From: Mytilisepta virgata
Lineage: Eukaryota; Mollusca; Bivalvia; Mytilida; Mytilidae
DNA: 64,000 bases
Direction: 5' to 3'
Assembly (NCBI GenBank): GCA_028015205.1
Contig: CM051517.1
Coordinates: 61,999,455-62,063,454 of the forward strand
Shown: positions 1 to 13,100 of the stretch, piece after piece
Position numbering within the stretch: the stretch's first letter is position 1
Layout: every line of letters begins with the position of its first letter
The notes under the pieces: generated by a model
Databases searched by the model: none
What the model saw: the letters and a program-made list of their open reading frames with translations, nothing else
Told to the model about the DNA's origin: nothing
Made by a program: the position numbers and the translations under genes

Positions 1-132
1 GTTAAATTTGTTAATTCTATTGGTGGTCGGTATAACACTTTACACAATTCTCTTGGTGGTGGGGGGAGGTTGAAATTTTTTTCCATAGGTGATGGGGTCT
101 AAAAAAACAGGCGTTCCCCCCCTGGGATATAG

Positions 133-153
133 ATTTAAATGGAATAGCCCTTA
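133..153. mobile_element. AGGGCTATTCC-family MITE, probable right end
   Basis: The sequence ends in GGAATAGCCCTTA, the right terminus of the family better seen at 813-1000 and 2176-2386. The G-rich stretch at 53-69 may be its body; the left end is not clear. Confidence 0.35.
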
Positions 154-387
154 TATGTACAATTAAAATCTTCCAGAAAGTACTTTAGAATGTAGGAGTT
201 ACATTTATTTTTGTGATTTGTTGAAAACATGCTATTTCCTTACAAGCAGCCACCTATAAAAGCTATCATTATGAATTTGACACAAAATGTCAGCCAGTTG
301 TATCTACCACTACAAAAAAAATTACATGAAATTGATCTTGTAAAAAAAACACACAACTTGAGGCCTGTATTACATGTAGGAATAGAA

Positions 388-666
388 TTAAGGTATCCGG
401 ACCATAAATGACCACGTGATTATTTAAAAGTTCCCGGATGTTCCATACAACGCAATTGAAATGACTTCGGTAATTATCGGCAAACTTCGGAAATGCCAAT
501 ATAACTAACTTATTTTTACAGACTCTGCATATAAGCAACAAAGTGTGTTTCAAAATGAGAAAAATATATATACAAAATTCCAGCTTTAAACTGTTTGGTT
601 CAGCCATTCACGGTCAAAAAGAGATACAATTTTCGATTATTATCTATTATGGTCCGGATACCTTAA
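388..666. mobile_element. TTAA-ended MITE, copy 1
   Basis: A 279-bp element with perfect 20-bp terminal inverted repeats (TTAAGGTATCCGGACCATAA). A second copy of exactly the same length is at 42325-42603. It codes for nothing recognisable; the open frame on the - strand across it is a by-product. It lies in the intron before D1. Confidence 0.8.
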
Positions 667-812
667 ATTTAACCTTTTTTCTTGCAGCATTAACACAAAA
701 TAGATCATCTTTATGTACACGTATTTAAACATAAAATCATTCTTCGAACAGTTCTCATATACATGTACAGTTCTCATTTATGTCAAATTAATTAAATAGT
801 TTTGGACGTCTG

Positions 813-1000
813 AGGGCTATTCCATTAAAATGAATGTGGAAGGGTAGGAAGGGACTTTCAAAATACCCCCCACAACCAACAAACATTTTTTAGATAACTT
901 TACATACATCTGACACGCATTAAAAATGACCCATGAGCCATGTCCTATAATAAAAAAATCCCTTCCTACCCTCCCACATCCATTTTAATGGAATAGCCCT
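813..1000. mobile_element. AGGGCTATTCC-family MITE, foldback
   Basis: A 188-bp element whose two ends pair over about 40 bp: AGGGCTATTCCATTAAAATG at the left, its inverse at the right, with GGGTAGGAAGGGA inside. The right end lies 26 nt before exon D1. Confidence 0.75.
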
Positions 1001-1026
1001 AATATATTGTATTTTCTTTCTTTCAG

Positions 1027-1172
1027 GATTTCTAAAGAGCAGAGACAAAGCTAATTCCAAGTTTTATCAAAATTTAACAAAAACCCAGACATTCATACGT
1101 TTTATAGAAGAGAGATCTTTTGTATCGGACAATGACGCTAGTCTAGCATTCTTTGATGAATGTGCAGAAAAG
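1027..1172 (+). CDS. DENND4: DENND4 exon D1 (end of DENN module)
   Basis: The exon has 48 codons after two phase bases. It carries [12 protein letters not shown] and [13 protein letters not shown], a diagnostic DENND4 stretch at the dDENN end. Acceptor tttcag 1021-1026, donor gtagat. A MITE ends only 26 nt upstream of the exon. Confidence 0.92.
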
Positions 1173-4100
1173 GTAGATACTTTTACAACATTCTGCCCTC
1201 CTTTGCTGCGAATTATGTACAAAGTTTTCAAAAAATGTGTCTTGATTTATGGCATCTATATACTGCCAATCAAAAACTCTTTTCTAAAATGTTTCAGTAG
1301 AGAAACTACACCATAATTCATAACCAAGCTATTGGTCAGTTGAGTGTTAACATAAAATTTACTTTGGTTTTATCATGAAGGACAGCATTAAAAGAGTGTT
1401 CATTTGTTCAGATTTTTAAATGTATATTGGGATTTAAATTTAGGATTACCATTGTTGCATAATTCTGGATGCATTTGTAACGGGGCTTCCTTCATGTACA
1501 ATAGAAGTTATAAAACCGTAACATGTTTATAACCAAACTCCATTAGCTGTGGTAGTAGAGTACTCCTTTAGCTCAGTTGGTAGAGCTGTGGACTACTGTA
1601 CCAAGGGTTCTGGGTTCATGCTCTACTGTTACACATTTATTATCATGTTTATTTCATCTTTATGCACCTAATAGACAGTAAAAAGTCTTTTTATGAATAA
1701 TTCCTAAGGTTTTAAAAGTATTGAAAATTTTATGGTGGCTTTCTCTATTGTTTAGGTTGATGAAACAAAAGATGAGCCAAAGTTAATAGAAGTTGATGAG
1801 TCCCATAACAGGTAGGGGGCACCATTTGTATGTTGGTAAAGGACCATATCAATGAGATTTATAAAGTTTGAATGTTAAAATAAACATTTTAATAATTTTA
1901 CAATGGAAAAAGAGAAATACTAGATTATTATATTTTGCATTATTAATAAACAACAAAATGGATAACAGGAAATGTCAACAATGACATACCAATCAATCAT
2001 CAATGCTATCCTGTCATGGAGTCCAATAGAAATCAGTTGGTGAAGTAAATAATTTGTGCACGTATTTTATGTAAAATGAAGCTATGTGTACAGTATGATT
2101 CAAGTTTATTTATTGTAATGTATTTATTTGATCCTTTGATAGATTTTTGGAGTGTATAATATGTAATATTTACTTAGGGCTATTCCGGAAAAAAATGTAT
2201 GGGGGGGGGGGGGGGGGGGGGGGGGGGGTTGGAAGGCACTTTATATAAAATTGTATGGGTGGTCGGGGGTCTGGAAAAAAATTCTAAAGGAAGCATAAGG
2301 AAATTTTATTTTAAATTGTATGGGTAGTGGGTGCTGAAAAAAAATGCCTTCCAACCCCCCCATACCATTTTTTCTGGAATAGCCCTTAGGAAAAAATTTT
2401 ATGATTGACAGTGAGAGAACTGTGTACATAATGCCACCGGAACCAATTGGACTACCTGAAGGTGCTAAATACAGGTAAATTTATGGTCAAAGGTGACTGT
2501 ATCATTTCATGCATATTGTTTGCTTTTTCTTTCCGAAAATATTTTAAATGAATTGACCAAATCCTGGTCGTCTTCCTTACGTTATTGAGTTTTCAGAATC
2601 AAATATTATGTTCGAAATATTTTTTAAAGCTTACACCAAAAATGTCATGATTGATAAAGTACATATAGTTTTACATACATTGGGTGTTCAGTCAGTATCT
2701 CAATTCGACAAACAATGTAGGAACTTAAAAAAAATGTTTTTCATTATGCACAAAAATTAAGTAAAAGTATGTCCTTGCATATCTTTTTAAAGATGTTAAA
2801 TATTTACATACAACATACTTAATAATGACTTTGCAAAAAAAAATAATGTTGAATTAAATATGGAAATAACCCTTTACTACCCATTCAGTGTAAAATAGTG
2901 ATCTGAATGGTCATGTTAGAAAATAAAATTTTAGTTAATAATGACTTTGCAAAACGTTAATGTTGATTTCAATATTGAAATAACCCTTTACTACCAATTC
3001 AATGTAAAATAGTGATCGAAATGGTCATGTTAGAAAATAAAATTATGTTTACATGTATTTATCTTCTCTTTTCCAGCTACAATGGTTTCCCTACATTGGA
3101 GCCAGAATTATTTTTGAAGAAACATGGATCAGAGTTGTCTGTACCCTCTAAAGGCCCCCTATGTCCTAACAGTCCTATATCTAGGAGATCTAAACAGGAA
3201 ATAAGATCTTCTCAAAAAGTAAGATATTTGTGATGAAATAGATTGGAAGATTTTTTGTAATGAAATTTAAGTAAGATTTTGTTTTACAGAGATGTTTTTT
3301 ATCAAGTATAAAGGGAACATATTAAATTATTGAAATAAATTTCTTCTTGATTTACATGCTGACTGATATCATTACATGTTTTGTATACAGCTCAATATAA
3401 TGTAAAATGGTAAACAAATATCCTGTAATACACAATAACAAAATTTGCAAGTGGAAAGCATTAACCATATCAGATTTTCACAAGTGCAAGAAAACTGAAA
3501 ATTGTCTGGTGGACAGAGAATGTTTCAGATTGAGGATTCCCTGAATTTTTGTTATTTGTTAAAATAAAATTCAAATGTTTTCCATAAATAGATTCATGAA
3601 AAGAAATTCCGACCTTGTAAAAGGTGCAAGAAATTTATAATTTAATCATTGTTTAGGTCAATATTTATTACATGTATATTCAGTGCTTCTGGTGATAGAT
3701 TTCTAATCCCTCAAGTTAAAATTTTAAAATATTCAATCACCCCCCTTAATTGCTGTATATGAAAAACCCACTATATTTTAAAGAATTTAAAAAAAGTTGA
3801 AATGGGGAAATTGATTTTTTTTTACATCATGTTGCTATTGATACATTTACATGTAGTTAGGATCTGAACTATAGCACTAAGTGATAATTTATGTTTTTTT
3901 TTACTTTCAGATGGCACAACAGTATGCAACAAATGCTATGTTATGGGCAAAGTAAGTGAAGGACAATGTATTGATTTTTTTGTGCCTTTGTTAAGATATT
4001 TAATAGTACCATTGCAACATTATACATGTACTTGGTTTGAGTTGGTGGTAGAGATATTTTGAATTTACGTACATTTATGCTGCATGATATTTCTAACTAG

Positions 4101-7100
4101 ATTTTCCAGAAGATAAATGGGGTATTAATTTGGTAAATTACCCCAGACTAATGTGCGGGTGATCTTCTCCGTTGATGAAGGAAAATCTATTATGCTTTCA
4201 CTCAGTTGATACATTTAGTATGAATTGTACAGAAAGTGAATTTTAGAAAAGCATAGATCTTTGAGTAAATGATAAATGGGAGGTTTTTAAAATACAAGTA
4301 TACGAATCTGGAACATTGTAATGTTAAATTGTACCAAGTAACCCATTTCTAGATCTATTAAGCCATTTCTGTTTTCAAATAATTTGCATTTTAAATGATT
4401 TTATGGCAAGTAATGTTTAATATTTGGCTCAATTCGTTGATAATGATAAGTTGTATCATGTAAATGACTTACTGGTCGGTCATATACTCTAAATTCAGAA
4501 ATAAATGCAATCGGATTAGCAAGGAAATAGGTCAAGTGTCCGGACCATACATGTAAATGACCACGAGATTTTCCCTAATGTCCCATAAAACATAATGGCT
4601 ATCTTCATGGTAATTATCAGCAACCATCGGAAACGCAGTATTCCGTCATTATGTCCATGGCTGTCACATACAAAATACGTAACCAAGTGTGCTTCAATTT
4701 GAGAAAGAGATGTCTAAATCAAGTGTAGAAGATACAGAACCAACAATGCCTGAAAGGAAATCCGACATCATGATCCAGAGGACAAAAATACCCGAATGAA
4801 AGAAACCAAAAAGAAACATGACTGGCAATAAACAGACAAATAGAGAGATAGACAAACAAATGAATAAATAAGTGCATGCAAAAATGTCTAAATTTCATGA
4901 AATTCAAACAAGAAGTATCGTATACTGACAAAGGTTTGTAACTTATGTTTATTTTATATTTACAGATGTCTACTTAGTCACAGTTACAGTTTGTGGTTTA
5001 TACACCTACCAGCCTTTCTAGATATGAGTGAAACTGTAGAGAGTGCTATGAAAGTGGCATATGATGTTCTACAGAAAATGCAGCTGGCCAAGTTACAACC
5101 TCCAGATGAAGTGAGGAAATTTTTATATCTTTTATTATTTATTATTTTGGCTGTACAAAAAGAAAAAAAAGATAATAAAAAATAATTATTTTTTTTAAAA
5201 TTTTGAAGCAGAGAGGCACCTTTTATTGGTTTGGTGCTCTATGTGACATACATGTATATTAAGAAACTACAGTAACTGCTAAAGGTTTCACAGACAATGA
5301 TTTTAAACAAAAACTGATAAACTTAGTATTGTTACATTATTATTTAATTTCAGGTGTGTTACAGAGTAATGTTACAGTTGTGTGGGCAACATAATATGCC
5401 TATAATGGCCGTCAAAGTCCTGTATCAAATGAAAAGGGCAGGAGTACAACCCAATGCTATTACATATGGATACTACAATAAAGTAAGCGTTTTGTACATT
5501 TGTACTCAAATTTGTAGTGCTGTGGTATTCTTGACCCATTTGGTATTTTCTGTATTAAATAGAGAGAAAAGTTCAAGGTTTTTCTGTCCTTTTAAAAGTC
5601 TGTCAACTTTGAATGAAGGAAAGCAGACAGCCTTGTATGAGGAAAGGGCTTATGTACTTTCATAAGCATATTACCCTCATTTAATGGAAATGTAGGTACA
5701 AGTCAGAGGTAAAGAATCATACAGCTTTAACTTTCGATTTTACTTTAAAATGTATCTACTAATAAGGCCAATTCAAGATAATTTATAGATTATCATCCAT
5801 CCTTTCTAAAAATTGTGGGGTGTTTTTCCTTTTCATCCTTTTTTCAATTCAGCCCATGGCCTCGGTGGCCGAGTGGTCTAAGTAGTTCGTCATAACTACT
5901 AATGATCACTAGCCTATCAACACTGAGGTTGTGAGTTCGAATCTGGTGGGGTGTGTTCGACTCCAATCTTATGACAAGTATTGCCAATTTTCCTACCAAA
6001 GGTCGTGGTTCTCTCCAGGTACTCCAGCTTCCTCCAATAAAAACTGGCCGCTGTGAAATAGCCAAAACCGCATAAAATCCCAACTAAACAAACAAAATCA
6101 ATTCAGCCGCCTCCTCCGGTGGCGGATAGTGGAGACCCTCTCGGTGGGGGTTTGTCTGGTCATAATACGGAAAGCCTGCCACACTCCCTGTACGCTAAAG
6201 ACCCCTTCTGTAGTTTTCGAAAAAGAGAAGGCTAAATTATCCGACCCTACTCAACCAGCCTCCTTTTTACAGTGGCAGTCAAAATTGGTTCACCTTTGTG
6301 TCCTGACCCATGCCTATTTGATTTGTTTGATCAGTTGAGCTGGTTCTCGTCCTGAAGAAGCTTGAAATATTTGCCACTGGATGTTAAGCAACAATCAATG
6401 TATCAATTCAGCCCACATTAACACATACAATAGCGAAAATCATTTCTTTTTCATTGACAAGAAATGAAAGCATTGAAATAATCAGTGATTTTATCAGAAA
6501 CAGACACAAAAAATGTCCAAAAGTTGCATTCTGGAAAAATTTGGGGCGGACTAATGTTCAAGGAATGGGCTAGGATGATAATCTATCAATTTACTTGAGC
6601 TGACCTAATTAATTTAACATTAATTTGGAAACTGGATAACCATAAATAACGAAAGTTATTTGTCAAGCAGTTTTAAAAAAAGATAAAGCATGAAATACAC
6701 TGCAAGTAAGATAATTATGATCTCTGTATTCAGGCAGTTTTTGAAGGAACATGGCCAACAACAAAAAGTAAAGGTGCTGTACTATGGAAAAAGATCAGAA
6801 ATGTCATCATTGGAGTTGCTCAGTTCCGACGAGGACTTCGTCGAAGAAGTGTGTCAATATGCTCGTACTCTGAGAGTGAATATGATGGTACAAGCTTAGA
6901 CAGTTTCCTAGAAGATCATCCGCAAGATGAAAAAGTCAGCATTTTGAAGACCGAAGTTAATCATAATTCAACAAAAGTTAACGGTGAAAGCAAAATGGTG
7001 AAATCACAGAAGGATGAAAATACAAACACAGGTATAAATTTTGTGAAAAAAAGGTGATCATTTCCAAAGTGAAAAGTTTGGTTATTTCATGAAGATCATG

Positions 7101-10100
7101 TTTTAATAAGAAACCATGCCTACACTAGAAACTAAAGCAGTTAGAGTGAAAAAAAAGTCATAACTAAATTTAAAACTTAAGCTAGGACAATGCAAACATC
7201 TGAAAAAAGTGAGGTGCTCTTGAAGGTAAATATAATTGCCTGACATGCATGATGCAGCACTCATAATTTTGCATAGTGTTTACAGAAAGGAATTTGTCTC
7301 CTTTTTTCACTGTCATATTTAGACCCTCTCCATGACGAAAGTTAAGAGACCCCCTCTCGAAGTCAGTAAAGCCTTTGTACTATTTTATGAAATGTTCATT
7401 ACATTGTTTGTGATCAAACTTATCAGTAAGAACGAGTGATACCAAATATTGCAATGTACATGTAACAGTACGAACTAGCTCTGTCTACACTAAAATTTAT
7501 AGTCCATATTGTAATAATACAATAAACAACAAAATGGAAAACAGGAAAGGTCAACAATGACATACTAATCATGAAAGGTCAACAATGACATACTAATCAT
7601 GAAAGGTCAACAGTGACATACCAATCATGAAAGGTCAACAATGACATACCAATCATGAAAGGTCAACAATGACATACCAATCATGAAAGGTCAACAATGA
7701 CATACTAATCATGAAAGGTCAACAGTGACATACCAATCATGAAAGGTCAACAATGACATACTAATCATGAAAGGTCAACAATGACATACTAATCATGAAA
7801 GGTCAGCAGTGACATACCAATCATGAAAGGTCAACAATGACATACCAATCATGAAAGGTCAACAATGACATACTAATCATGAAAGGTCAACAATGACATA
7901 CTAATCATGAAAGGTTGACAATGACATACCAATCAATCAACACCACGTGACAGACAGAAAACAGGACAAAGAATAACATACAAGAGCACAAAACACAAAC
8001 ATGAACACGATAGAGAATCGGGATAGTCTGACTTGGTATAGACACTGAACAGTGGTGGATTTAAACTGTTTTTATGGTACCCAAACCTCCCCCCTTATCT
8101 ATCCTTAAAAAGCAACACCTAGAAATTGGTTAGATGGTACATAATTTAGATAGCAGGGTCAGAATGAGCTCGTTTTATCTGTAGATCAAGAATGTTTAAA
8201 TTGCACAAAAATATTTTTTTTGAAAACAATTTATTTACTGTCTGTTTGTTTAAGATGGTATTTCTGACAGAGGATACAATTCTATGACCCATGAAGAACT
8301 AAAGACAATCACAGAGGTCAATAATAGCCAAGAGGAGATACTAGTAACTCAGCCAGCTGAAAAATCAAAGAGAGAGAACACTGGATCTCTGAGGTTTAAT
8401 ATACCAAAGAGGCAAAAAAGTAGTGATTCCAGAAATGAAAAATGTGAGTTTATTCCATTAATTTGATTTTCATTAGAAAATTTCTATAATTGTTGGAGGT
8501 TTACAGGCATGATTTTCTTCCCCTTTAAAGCAGAATTTCGCTTTTGTCCATTACATTTCCTTCATTATTCATAGTAAAATGGCTGACGAAGTATCTTTTC
8601 CGCTCTTTTTTCCCTGGTGTCAAAATCAGGTCTGGATTTGATGATATTGAAAATGAAACCCATCAATACTTGCTGCACAGTTTGATTGAACCTAAGCATT
8701 TTAAATAACATGTTAAAGTGGTGTATCATGGTTGATATTTATTTGTTTAAGGATCGACTAATATTTCTTTGGTCTATAAAGAAATAACCTTAGTTACATG
8801 TTGTGCATGGAATAAGCTGTGTAGCAATTATAAAAATTTCCATTTGATTTGTGTTGTTTAAAGGATGCTACCAACAATGTTAATTAAAAATCAATTCCCT
8901 TGCTCTACATTTGGTATTGGTAGTTTTAGAATATTACAAAATTTTGACCAACAGGATAAGTGACATAAAAATGAGAGATTAAGAATCTAACACCTTGGGT
9001 TAAGATTTAATAGTTCTCTAATGAGGCTTTAGCCGAGTAAAAGAACAATTAATCTTACCAGAGGGTGTCCGAGATTTACCTATCTTGCACAAGTTATGAA
9101 CCGGTGTTTGATTCCGTTTCTCTCTTTTGTTTATGACGTGATTGTGTATTAATGTAACATTGCATGTCATGTGTGTGACAGAAGCTAAACAACAGATGTA
9201 AACGTTAATAGGATTTGAAAAACAAACAACCAGTGCATCTTCGGAGTTATAACTATTATAGTCGAAGATATAATACAATAGCAAGAACCTTTTATTCATC
9301 AAAATAAACAATTTATTGATATTTAACACTGAAAAACACAATTTCATCCCAGGTCAAGGTCGGTACTATCAGTAGGCTTGGAACTATGGAGGACAAGGAA
9401 CGCTTTATTCAATAAAACTTTTTAATTGTAGGCCGTGTGGAGTTTACTAGACATGCTAGACAAAATCAGAAGGGCTCATATTATATTTTATTACATTTAA
9501 TGATCTACACTTCCTGAGACAGTTTCAAAAATTATTTCCCGGGGGATGGTGCATGTGTTTGGTCTCACCCTAGAGTAAGACAAGGAAATCTCACACCAGT
9601 AAATATAGGAACCGCCTTGTCTCAAAAGTGAGAAAAATAATATAGAAATTAACTTTGCTATTTAAATGTTATAGCCAATACTTTATACACATGTAGTTAA
9701 ATTTGCAACTCTTACATTCTATGTGTTTAATTAATATTTGATGAATTTTAAATTCTTCAGGGACAGAAACAGATGGTCAGATGAAATTTCCAGAGGCTGA
9801 CCACAGCTTATCTAACAACTTTAGAGAGAGGATGGGTAGTATAGTTAGGAAATCACTGGGAAGTGTCAGTAGTTCTGGTAGCAAGGAAACTCTAATTGGA
9901 AGCACTGGTAAGTTTGGATAGCTCCCCAGATGGTCACATGTTTAGAAGTTTATTTGAACAATTGATGACAAAAAATGTTGCTCTTCCTCGAGGTTAAAAT
10001 TGGCAATTCTATCATTTCACTCTTTATTTCAAGATTTTTGAAAAAAAAAAAAAATTGGGAGAAAAAAAGAGTTGCACAAGAACCCTAATAAATTGGAGAT

Positions 10101-13100
10101 AACTTGGTCAGTTAGTTAGGATATTTATACAAGTTTGTCAAAGGTCAACACCATAGTTTATTTAAAGTAGGATTTTTATGCAAAATAAGATTTCTAGTTG
10201 ATAAAATACATGTAAGATCTACTTGCCATTGTTAAGGGAGAGCAACACCCTTAGCACGCTAAAGACTCCTCTGTAGATGTCGAAAAAGAGTAGGCTAAAA
10301 CGCTGCTACAGGGACCGCTCTCGCACCCTCCAAGTGGAGAGGGATTAGAATAAGTTGGCATAACTTGTTTTCTAATCCACTATAAATAAATAAGTTTAAA
10401 CTAACTGTTTCCTATGAAGAAAGAAATTTTAATGAAAGTATATGATATTAGAATAAGAATGTAGATATAAAGCTTCAGTGTATCTTTTATTTTTTATTAT
10501 TGTAGTTTCAAATTCCTCGGCTGGGCTTCTGATTGTTAGTTCGCAGCATTTAGAAAATGAGGACTCTATTCAAAGTTTAGATAGGAATTTACATCATAGT
10601 TTGAATTTAGGAAAAAAGAACGATTCTCGGAAAAGGCATAAAAGTGCTGGTGACTACCATACAAAACCTAGATCAAATAGTGTATTTTCAAATTGGCGAC
10701 CTCGGCATGTAAGTGGGGATGATAGAATGCAGGCTTGTATGAGTGATATAACAGCAAAAGAGGATGATGATTTATTTATTGAAGAAACCGAAAAATTGGA
10801 CCTGTCGCTTACCGAGGAGAATAAAAATGTTGATGACACTAAAGATAGTGGTGTGGTGCTAGATTCTGAAAATACTCAGACTAATGAAATGTCAAATAGG
10901 CCGACTTCCATTCCGATTGACACACCTACAAATAGTTCACGGTCTTTGTCGCAGGAAAGCCCTATTATTGGTCCTTCTATAGGAACCCCAGTAACAGAAA
11001 ATGATCCTTTAGGTTTCTTTGATAATTCCGAAAAAACTGACATTAGTTCTACAAAAACAAATACTAATGTGATTGGGAAATATTCACCTTCAGGTTCAGA
11101 GAAAAATTCATCCAATCTTTTGTCAAGTACACCATTTTCTGATAGTAGTACAAAAGAGGAAAATTCTGAACCTATGTTTGTCATAGGACAGGAAAAACAA
11201 GTGTGCAATAAAACCGAAAATCGAGAAGATCGTACTTTCAGTCTGGGATCTATACATAGTCTAGATGGAACAAGTGACACACAACCATTGTCGCCATTAG
11301 AAAAAGTAGGAAAACGTTTGAAAGATGTCGGTAGAACAAACTCCTCACCAGGTTCATTGGATAAGGAGGACAAAAGCACAAAGTCAAGTTTTTGGCCTGT
11401 TAAGGGTTATCTTTCTTCTTTACAGTCACCATCTAAAAAGTCCAATGACTCCTTGGACGGAATAGCAGATTCAGATGCCACATCTGAATCAAGATTTAAG
11501 CGGATAGGAAGCTTCAGAAAGCAAAGAGAAAGGTTAAGTGGGGCATTTAAGTATGGGGCAGGTGCCCTTGCTAGTAAATTAAATGAATTTAAACAAACAA
11601 TTACTACCCCAACCAAGCATGGATCTAACTCGTCAATAGATGCTCCGACAGACTCGCGAGGAGTGGATGTTCCCAGGCGACACAGCGCAAAAGATATGCA
11701 TGATGGTGCTGCTAAATCAATGCACAGTAGAAATGGTAAGTGTTCCTATAAAAATTGTAATATATATAGTTGGATGATGGTTTTCTGTAATTTTATTTTC
11801 CAATGCAATGGAAAAAATCTTTGTATTAGTATGGTAGGCTGGGACCAGCAGACAGCTACAGTAGGTATGAGGATGAGGAAGGAAATTAGGGAATAACTGT
11901 TTCATTTGATGTGGTTCCTGTGTAAAACGTATATTTTACTGTCGCAAATTGAGTTTACCTGGCAATGCTTTGCGGAGCCAGGTAAACAGATATTTGCGAC
12001 AGTAAAATCTAGTTTTATGCAGGAAAAACATCAAATACAATATGGTTATTCCCATTCTAATGCAATCTAATGAATAATATTTGTAATATTCCAAATTTAT
12101 GGGTGAAAACCAAAAGGTTTGGGAAATTGCATGTGCGAAGTTTGCGCAAAACATCGTGATGTCACTGATGGGCTGAAAGTTTGAACAGAAGAATTGGGTA
12201 ATTTCTTAATGTACGCTCACTTCAAAATCGAATAAAATAATTGAATAGCATTTCCAAAGCACAGTTTTCGATTATTTTTGCTTGTCCAATTTTCAATTCC
12301 TCCAAAATACCTATTTCAAAATGGCAACCATGCTCTGTTACAGACAGGTAAAGTGTGGATTTTATGCAGTCTCTTAGCCAATCAAATTGCTTGTTACATT
12401 ATCATTGCATTAGAATTCTGGTTTGCTGCCACCCTGGTTTTTTTTGCACTTGTGGTATAGCTGTCTAAATATGTTGATTAGACTTGGGAGCTCAGCTGTT
12501 GACTGCTGTTGACAGGGATTGCCAATGTCACTGAAAAGAAGTTTATTCAATTGAAATATAAGTTATTCAAGTTTAAGATAGCTCATTAAAATTTAAAGAT
12601 TTGATGCAGAAACTGTTAATTTGTACTTTATACATGTACATGTATAAACTCAGTTTGTATGTCAGTTGGAAAGAAAACAAATCTAGATAATGCTAAAACA
12701 TCAAATGTGGACCATAGTTTTAGGTAGTAGCTTACCAACAGCAGCATTTTTAGAGCAATACACAGCTATGACAGATTTTGGTGAGATTTGTTTGGGTTTT
12801 TGTGTTTGATGTTTTAAAAGGAAGTTTTAGTGTTTGTTTATACATAATTGAATATCTGTTTTATTCATAGAGGTGTATCATTTCATTTCATCAGCTATAC
12901 ATTTGTGTGGAGTGCAGTTTTTGATGACATTTTATGAAATATTTTATTCTTAGAGGGATTGCTGCACAAAGTACCTAAACATTTGCTAAATGCTAAATCA
13001 AGATTTCGAAATTTTACACATATTTTACATTTACTGAAAAAGATAATAGAATTATCCATTTTGTCAATTTACACATACATGTACGTGTAGTTAAACTGCT

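Noticed and set aside
290..607. 105-residue open frame, - strand, with a similar one at 42311-42544
   Set aside because: Both lie inside the 279-bp MITE; the protein likeness follows from DNA identity. There is no start context, domain or codon bias.
1553..1632. Functional tRNA gene
   Set aside because: Good D-arm, but the acceptor and anticodon stems fail and the B-box is altered.
6690..6899. Frame beginning before exon D8
   Set aside because: Wrong frame: the true exon frame reads AVFEGTWP, continuing the PPR region.
7549..7940. CRISPR-like regular repeat
   Set aside because: Units are directly adjacent with no spacers, and the DNA is eukaryotic; it is a minisatellite.
10876..11379. 167-residue frame on the - strand
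   Set aside because: Antisense shadow of the large DENND4 exon, whose frame is supported by splicing and family context.
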